Positions 42,451-46,049 of a stretch of 46,049 bases of DNA are shown here, one piece after another; position 1 is the first letter of the stretch; every line of letters begins with the position of its first letter. A program made the translations under genes and the position numbers. The stretch is from Klebsiella pneumoniae (GTDB lineage: Bacteria; Pseudomonadota; Gammaproteobacteria; Pseudomonadales; UBA5518). A model generated the notes under the pieces. It made no database searches. It worked only from the letters and a program-made list of their open reading frames with translations, and was not told where the DNA came from. Location: NCBI GenBank assembly GCA_945862145.1, contig CAMAXE010000031.1, positions 1 through 46,049 on the forward strand. The letters are read 5' to 3'.

Positions 42451-43878
42451 TCAGGGCGAGCCGCTTTCTGGCGCTGCGGAGGCGGTTGCCGCCGGCGGCG
42501 CGACCAGCCACTGGCTCAGCATTTTCACGTCCTCAGGATTCAGGACGCCGGCCAGCTGGCGCAGTTTCAGCGCGCGCAGCACATAGTCGTAGCGGGTGTT
42601 GGCGTAATCGCGGATCGCGTTGTAGAGAATGCGTTGCGCGTTAAGCACATCGACCACGTTGCGGGTGCCCACCTCGTAGCCCGCCGTGGTCGCATCGAGG
42701 GCGCTCTGCGCCGATACGATCGCCTGCTGGCGGGCCTTGACGCGCTGCACGTCCGTGGTGACCGCGAGGTGCAGCGATCGCGTGGCCTGGATAGCCTCGC
42801 GCATCACGCTGGTGCGGGTTTCCTGCGCGGCGATGGCGCGCTCGGCCGACTCGCGGCGCTGCGAGCTGATCGCGCCTCCCTGGTAAAGCGGCAGGTTCAT
42901 GCTGATTTCGAACTGGTTGCCGTCGCGGTAGGAGTAGCTGCTGAAACTGCGCGCACTCTCGAGTACCGCGTTGTTGTCCTTGACGTCGTCGTCCGACTTG
43001 GTGTCGAGGGCCGTAATGCGTCCGGTCACCGTGGGCAGATGCCGCGATTTGGCCGCCTGCGCCGCCTCGCGTGCTGCGGCGGAGGCGAACTCGGAGGCCC
43101 TCAGCTGGAAATTGCCATCGAGCGCCATGCTGACCCACTGGTCGCGGCTTTCCGGAACCGGGTTGATCACCGGGAACTTGTCGCTCAGCAGCCACAGGTT
43201 GGCGTGCTCCTGACCCGTCAGCACGGACAGCGCCTCGTAGGACACGCCCAGATTGCCTTCATCTGTCAGGCGGTTCACCACCGAGAGATCGTAGGCGGCA
43301 CGTGCTTCGTGCACATCAGTGATGGCGATGAGACCTACCTCGAAGCGCTGCTGGGTCTGTTCCAGCTGGCGCTGGAAGGCGGATTCCTCGGCCGTGCTCG
43401 ATTTCAGGTTGTCCATCGCGCGCAGCACGTTTATGTAGGCTTCAACGGTGCGGACGATGAGATCCTGCTGATCAGCGGCGAACCTGGCGGCCGCCTCCTT
43501 GCTGAGCTCCTTGCCCTGTTTGAAGCTGAACCATGCGGACAAATCGAAGATTTTCTGGTCCAGGTTGAGGTAGTAGTTCTTGTTCTCGCCTTGCAGTTCT
43601 TGATCAAAGGGATTACTGAAGAAATTGTATTTGCTCTTGGTGGAGAGATCGGACTCGCCGTAACTCGCCTGCGCCCCGATCTGCGGCAGCAGCGCGGAGC
43701 GCGCCTGTACCTCGATCTCGCGGCTCGCGCGGAAGTTCGCCTCGGCGGCTCGCAGCACCGGATCGTTCTGCAGGGCCAGTTCGTAGATCTCGAGGAGCGT
43801 GTCGGCGCCTGCTGTCGTGCTCCACGCACAGGCGGCGGCAATCAACAGCGAGGGAAGGAAGCGGGGGAAAAGCGCCAT
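42451..43878 (-). CDS. tolC: TolC family outer-membrane efflux protein
   Basis: This 475-residue protein has a signal peptide (LPSLLIAAACAWSTTAGA), then two repeats of the outer-membrane efflux domain: LLEIYELALQNDPVLRAAEA and ARSALLPQIGAQASYGES in the first, with NLPLYQGGAISSQRRESAER and VGTRNVVDVLNAQRILYNA in the second. It forms the trimeric channel-tunnel for type I secretion and RND or ABC efflux. Start ATG at 43878, with GAGG upstream; the frame is open to 44226 but those residues precede the signal peptide. In gammaproteobacteria tolC is often divergent from the nudF-DUF1249-cpdA-parE run; nudF is missing here. Confidence 0.94.
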   Translation of the reverse strand: MALFPRFLPSLLIAAACAWSTTAGADTLLEIYELALQNDPVLRAAEANFRASREIEVQARSALLPQIGAQASYGESDLSTKSKYNFFSNPFDQELQGENKNYYLNLDQKIFDLSAWFSFKQGKELSKEAAARFAADQQDLIVRTVEAYINVLRAMDNLKSSTAEESAFQRQLEQTQQRFEVGLIAITDVHEARAAYDLSVVNRLTDEGNLGVSYEALSVLTGQEHANLWLLSDKFPVINPVPESRDQWVSMALDGNFQLRASEFASAAAREAAQAAKSRHLPTVTGRITALDTKSDDDVKDNNAVLESARSFSSYSYRDGNQFEISMNLPLYQGGAISSQRRESAERAIAAQETRTSVMREAIQATRSLHLAVTTDVQRVKARQQAIVSAQSALDATTAGYEVGTRNVVDVLNAQRILYNAIRDYANTRYDYVLRALKLRQLAGVLNPEDVKMLSQWLVAPPAATASAAPESGSP

Positions 43879-44050
43879 CGTCAACCTCGTCGGGAAATCG
43901 TGCCGGGAAACGGCAGCGGGCCGAAGTGTAGCAGAGGCCACGGTCCGGCATAACCGCACCGGCGCGGGCAAATTTCCCGCGCTGACATCGTGCCCCCGAG
44001 GCTCACCTAATATACTTTCGCGGCTCCATCGACCTGCGGACACCTTCACG

Positions 44051-44512
44051 TTGGATGGCTTCTCTTTATTGAAGCGCGGATACCCGCTGCAGATCCACCA
44101 CGCCGAGTGCGAGGTGAATTTCCTGCGTCTTGCGCGCCTGCTACCCGGCTTTACGCCCGGGCAGTCGCAGTGCATAGGCATCCGCTTTGCCGCTGACCAC
44201 GAGGACGCCCTGGAGTTGCGGGTCACCGAGCGTTCGCGTTACACGGCTGTCATCGAGCTCCGGCAGGTGCATCCGGTATGGAGTGCCGCGGCCCTGGAGA
44301 TCAGCATCCGCGTTTATCTGGACGCCCGCATGGCCGAGGTCACCGGTTGCCGGCAGGCGAGGCGTCTGCTGCCCCGTTACCCTTATCCCAACAGCAGTGG
44401 ATTCGCGCGCGACGAAAAGTGGCAGCTCGACCGCCTGCTCGGCGAATGGCTGGACCGCTGCCTGGCCGAGGGGCTGGCGCTCGGTGCGGTGGTGATGGGG
44501 TCACCGTCATGA
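44051..44512 (+). CDS. DUF1249 family protein (YqiB-like)
   Basis: About 153 residues from a TTG at 44051. The frame is open far upstream, but without an ATG outside the tolC gene. LLKRGYPLQIHHAECEVNFL aligns with the start of DUF1249 proteins, and SRYTAVIELRQ, MAEVTGCRQARRLLPRYPYP and DEKWQLDRLLGEWLDRCL cover the rest. YqiB of E. coli sits in the same place before cpdA; its function is unknown. A TATACT at 44011-44016 could be a -10 box. The stop overlaps the cpdA ATG. Confidence 0.85.
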   Translation: MDGFSLLKRGYPLQIHHAECEVNFLRLARLLPGFTPGQSQCIGIRFAADHEDALELRVTERSRYTAVIELRQVHPVWSAAALEISIRVYLDARMAEVTGCRQARRLLPRYPYPNSSGFARDEKWQLDRLLGEWLDRCLAEGLALGAVVMGSPS

Positions 44513-45333
44513 GTCCGGCCATCCTCCATATAAAACCTGCGGGCGAGCAGCTGCGCATCGTGCAGGTGACCGACACACATCTGGAGCACTCCTGCGGTGG
44601 CAGGCTGCTCGGGATGGACACCGACTCCAGCCTTGCCCACGTGCTGGCGATGGTCGGGTCATTGCCAGCCGTGCCGGATCTGCTGCTCGCCACCGGCGAT
44701 ATCGCCAACCATGCATCCGCCGAGGCTTACACCCGCGCCCGCGACGCCTTCGACACGGTGGGTGTGCCCTGGGTCTGGTTGCCCGGCAACCACGACGAAA
44801 TCCTCCCCATGCAGCAGGTGCTTGGGCGGGGCAGCCCGATGGTGCGGGCGGTGCGCAGCCCGCATTGGCAGGTGCTGCTGCTCGATTCCACCGTGGCCGG
44901 CGAAGTGGGCGGCAGGCTCGGCGAGGCAGAACTCGCCTTGCTCGATGCGCTGCTTGGCACCGAGCCCGGTCTGTACGCACTGGTCTGCCTGCACCATCAG
45001 CCTGTGCCGATCGGCTGTGCCTGGCTCGATGAGCAGATGGTCGCGGATGCCGAGGCGTTTTTTGCTGTGCTGCGGCGCCACCCACAGGTCCGATTGGTGC
45101 TGTGGGGGCATGTGCACCAGGAATTTTCCGGGGAGCGTGATGGCATCGCACTGCTCGCGAGCCCCTCGACCTGCATCCAGTTCGCGCCCTCCAGCGCTGG
45201 CTTTCGCGTTGACGAGCGCTCGCCGGGGCTGCGCTGGCTGGATCTAGCGGCCGATGGCAGTGTCCGTACCGGGGTGTCGCGGGTGCAGGGCGTCACCTTC
45301 AGTTTCGACCGTGATTCGGCTGGATACCTTTGA
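44509..45333 (+). CDS. cpdA: 3',5'-cyclic-AMP phosphodiesterase CpdA
   Basis: This 274-residue class III phosphodiesterase has the metallophosphoesterase motifs in order: VTDTHLE (D-x-H), LLATGDIANH, WLPGNHDE, LHHQP and WGHVHQEF, which hold two metal ions (Fe/Mn). It hydrolyses cAMP to AMP and so sets the cellular cAMP level. The ATG at 44509 overlaps the DUF1249 stop; the gene is followed by parE after 72 bp. A cyclic-nucleotide-binding MscS channel is encoded 14 kb away, but a direct link is only speculative. Confidence 0.94.
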   Translation: MSPAILHIKPAGEQLRIVQVTDTHLEHSCGGRLLGMDTDSSLAHVLAMVGSLPAVPDLLLATGDIANHASAEAYTRARDAFDTVGVPWVWLPGNHDEILPMQQVLGRGSPMVRAVRSPHWQVLLLDSTVAGEVGGRLGEAELALLDALLGTEPGLYALVCLHHQPVPIGCAWLDEQMVADAEAFFAVLRRHPQVRLVLWGHVHQEFSGERDGIALLASPSTCIQFAPSSAGFRVDERSPGLRWLDLAADGSVRTGVSRVQGVTFSFDRDSAGYL

Positions 45334-45405
45334 GCAACCCGTCGTGGCGTCAGGTCCGATAGACTGTTGGCCGCCGCGTCATCCCGCAACGTCTCCGGAA
45401 GCCAA

Positions 45406-46049
45406 ATGGCCTTGAACTCCGATTACAACGCCGAGGCCATCGAGGTTCTCACCGGACTTGACCCCGTGCGCAAGCGCCCGGGGATGTACACCGACACCTC
45501 GCGTCCGAATCACCTTGCCCAGGAAGTGATCGACAACAGCGTCGACGAGGCTCTCGCGGGCCACGCCCGCAACATCGAAGTCACGCTCTACGCCGATGGT
45601 TCGCTCGCGGTCACCGATGATGGACGTGGGATGCCAGTGGACATCCACCCCGAGCAGGGCAAGCCCGGCGTCGAGGTGATCATGTGCACCCTGCACGCCG
45701 GCGGCAAATTCTCCGATCGCAACTACCAGTTCTCGGGCGGCCTCCACGGCGTGGGCATCTCGGTGGTCAATGCGCTCTCGCTGGAGCTCGAGGTGCGCGT
45801 ACGCCGTGACGGCAACGTCTACCGCATGAGCTTCCGCGGCGGCGAGAAGGCCTCCGAGCTCGAGGTGGTCGACACCGTCGGCAAGCGCAACACCGGCAGC
45901 ACCGTGCGCTTCCGCCCGGATCCGCGCTACTTCGACACCGTCAAATTTTCCGTCTCGCGTCTCAGCCACGTGTTGCGCGCCAAGGCCGTGCTGTGCCCGG
46001 GGCTCAGGATCACCTTCGCCGACGAGGCCGCCAGCACGCGCGAGGAGTG
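45406..46049 (+). CDS. parE: DNA topoisomerase IV subunit B, N-terminal part
   Basis: The first 214 residues of ParE, cut by the window edge. The GHKL ATPase motifs are present: QEVIDNSVDEALAGHA (N box), VTDDGRGMPVDIHPEQGKPG, and GGKFSDRNYQFSGGLHGVG (ATP lid). The N-terminus, IEVLTGLDPVRKRPGMYTDT, matches ParE better than GyrB. With ParC it decatenates daughter chromosomes. Start ATG at 45406 with a GGA 6 bases upstream. Confidence 0.95.
   Translation, partial: MALNSDYNAEAIEVLTGLDPVRKRPGMYTDTSRPNHLAQEVIDNSVDEALAGHARNIEVTLYADGSLAVTDDGRGMPVDIHPEQGKPGVEVIMCTLHAGGKFSDRNYQFSGGLHGVGISVVNALSLELEVRVRRDGNVYRMSFRGGEKASELEVVDTVGKRNTGSTVRFRPDPRYFDTVKFSVSRLSHVLRAKAVLCPGLRITFADEAASTREE

Overview
The window is GC-rich chromosomal DNA, nearly all coding, and most likely comes from a gammaproteobacterium. 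Two gene orders point that way: pckA-hslO-hslR-yrfG with divergent nudE-cysQ, and tolC (divergent) / DUF1249-cpdA-parE. A complete recC-recB-recD operon and a four-gene dTDP-rhamnose set agree. No rRNA, tRNA or CRISPR array was seen. The left edge cuts a molybdopterin oxidoreductase gene and the right edge cuts parE.

Layout. (1) 1-2801, minus strand: a peroxiredoxin, a two-motif CDGSH iron-sulfur protein and a molybdopterin oxidoreductase form one tight operon. The oxidoreductase frame is open to the edge of the window and runs through six 33-bp repeats derived from a REP palindrome. (2) 3009-4976: a toxin-antitoxin island with a HepT-MntA pair (toxin frameshifted) and a TacA-TacT pair, separated by about 380 bp of hairpin-rich DNA. 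(3) 5313-13819: housekeeping and stress genes, comprising an LLM-class flavin oxidoreductase followed by a perfect REP palindrome, ybjQ-like, pckA, hslO, hslR, yrfG, nudE, cysQ, doxX-like and a photolyase/cryptochrome. (4) 13860-22967: an 80-aa orphan gene behind a near-ideal LexA box, a degenerate DUF486 fragment, then recCBD. (5) 23097-31952: a Fic protein, an internally deleted SulP transporter, a DUF3604 protein, a NYN/OST-HTH protein paired with a cyclic-nucleotide-binding MscS channel, an exported M20 peptidase and small unknown genes. (6) 31982-42392: a surface-polysaccharide region with two related GT-C-like membrane proteins, rfbD-rfbB facing rfbA-rfbC, and a cassette of GT4 glycosyltransferase, methyltransferase, alpha/alpha-toroid protein and a second methyltransferase. 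(7) 42451-46049: tolC, DUF1249, cpdA, parE.

How the genes fit together. Region 6 can make dTDP-L-rhamnose and probably builds and modifies a rhamnose-containing surface glycan or glycolipid. RecBCD and the SOS-box orphan suggest a local DNA-damage theme, with the photolyase next door. The peroxiredoxin/CDGSH/molybdoenzyme operon looks like a redox or stress unit. The parts least explained by known biology are the REP-derived coding repeats in the molybdoenzyme, the LexA-controlled orphan beside recCBD, and the GT4-methyltransferase-toroid-methyltransferase cassette.
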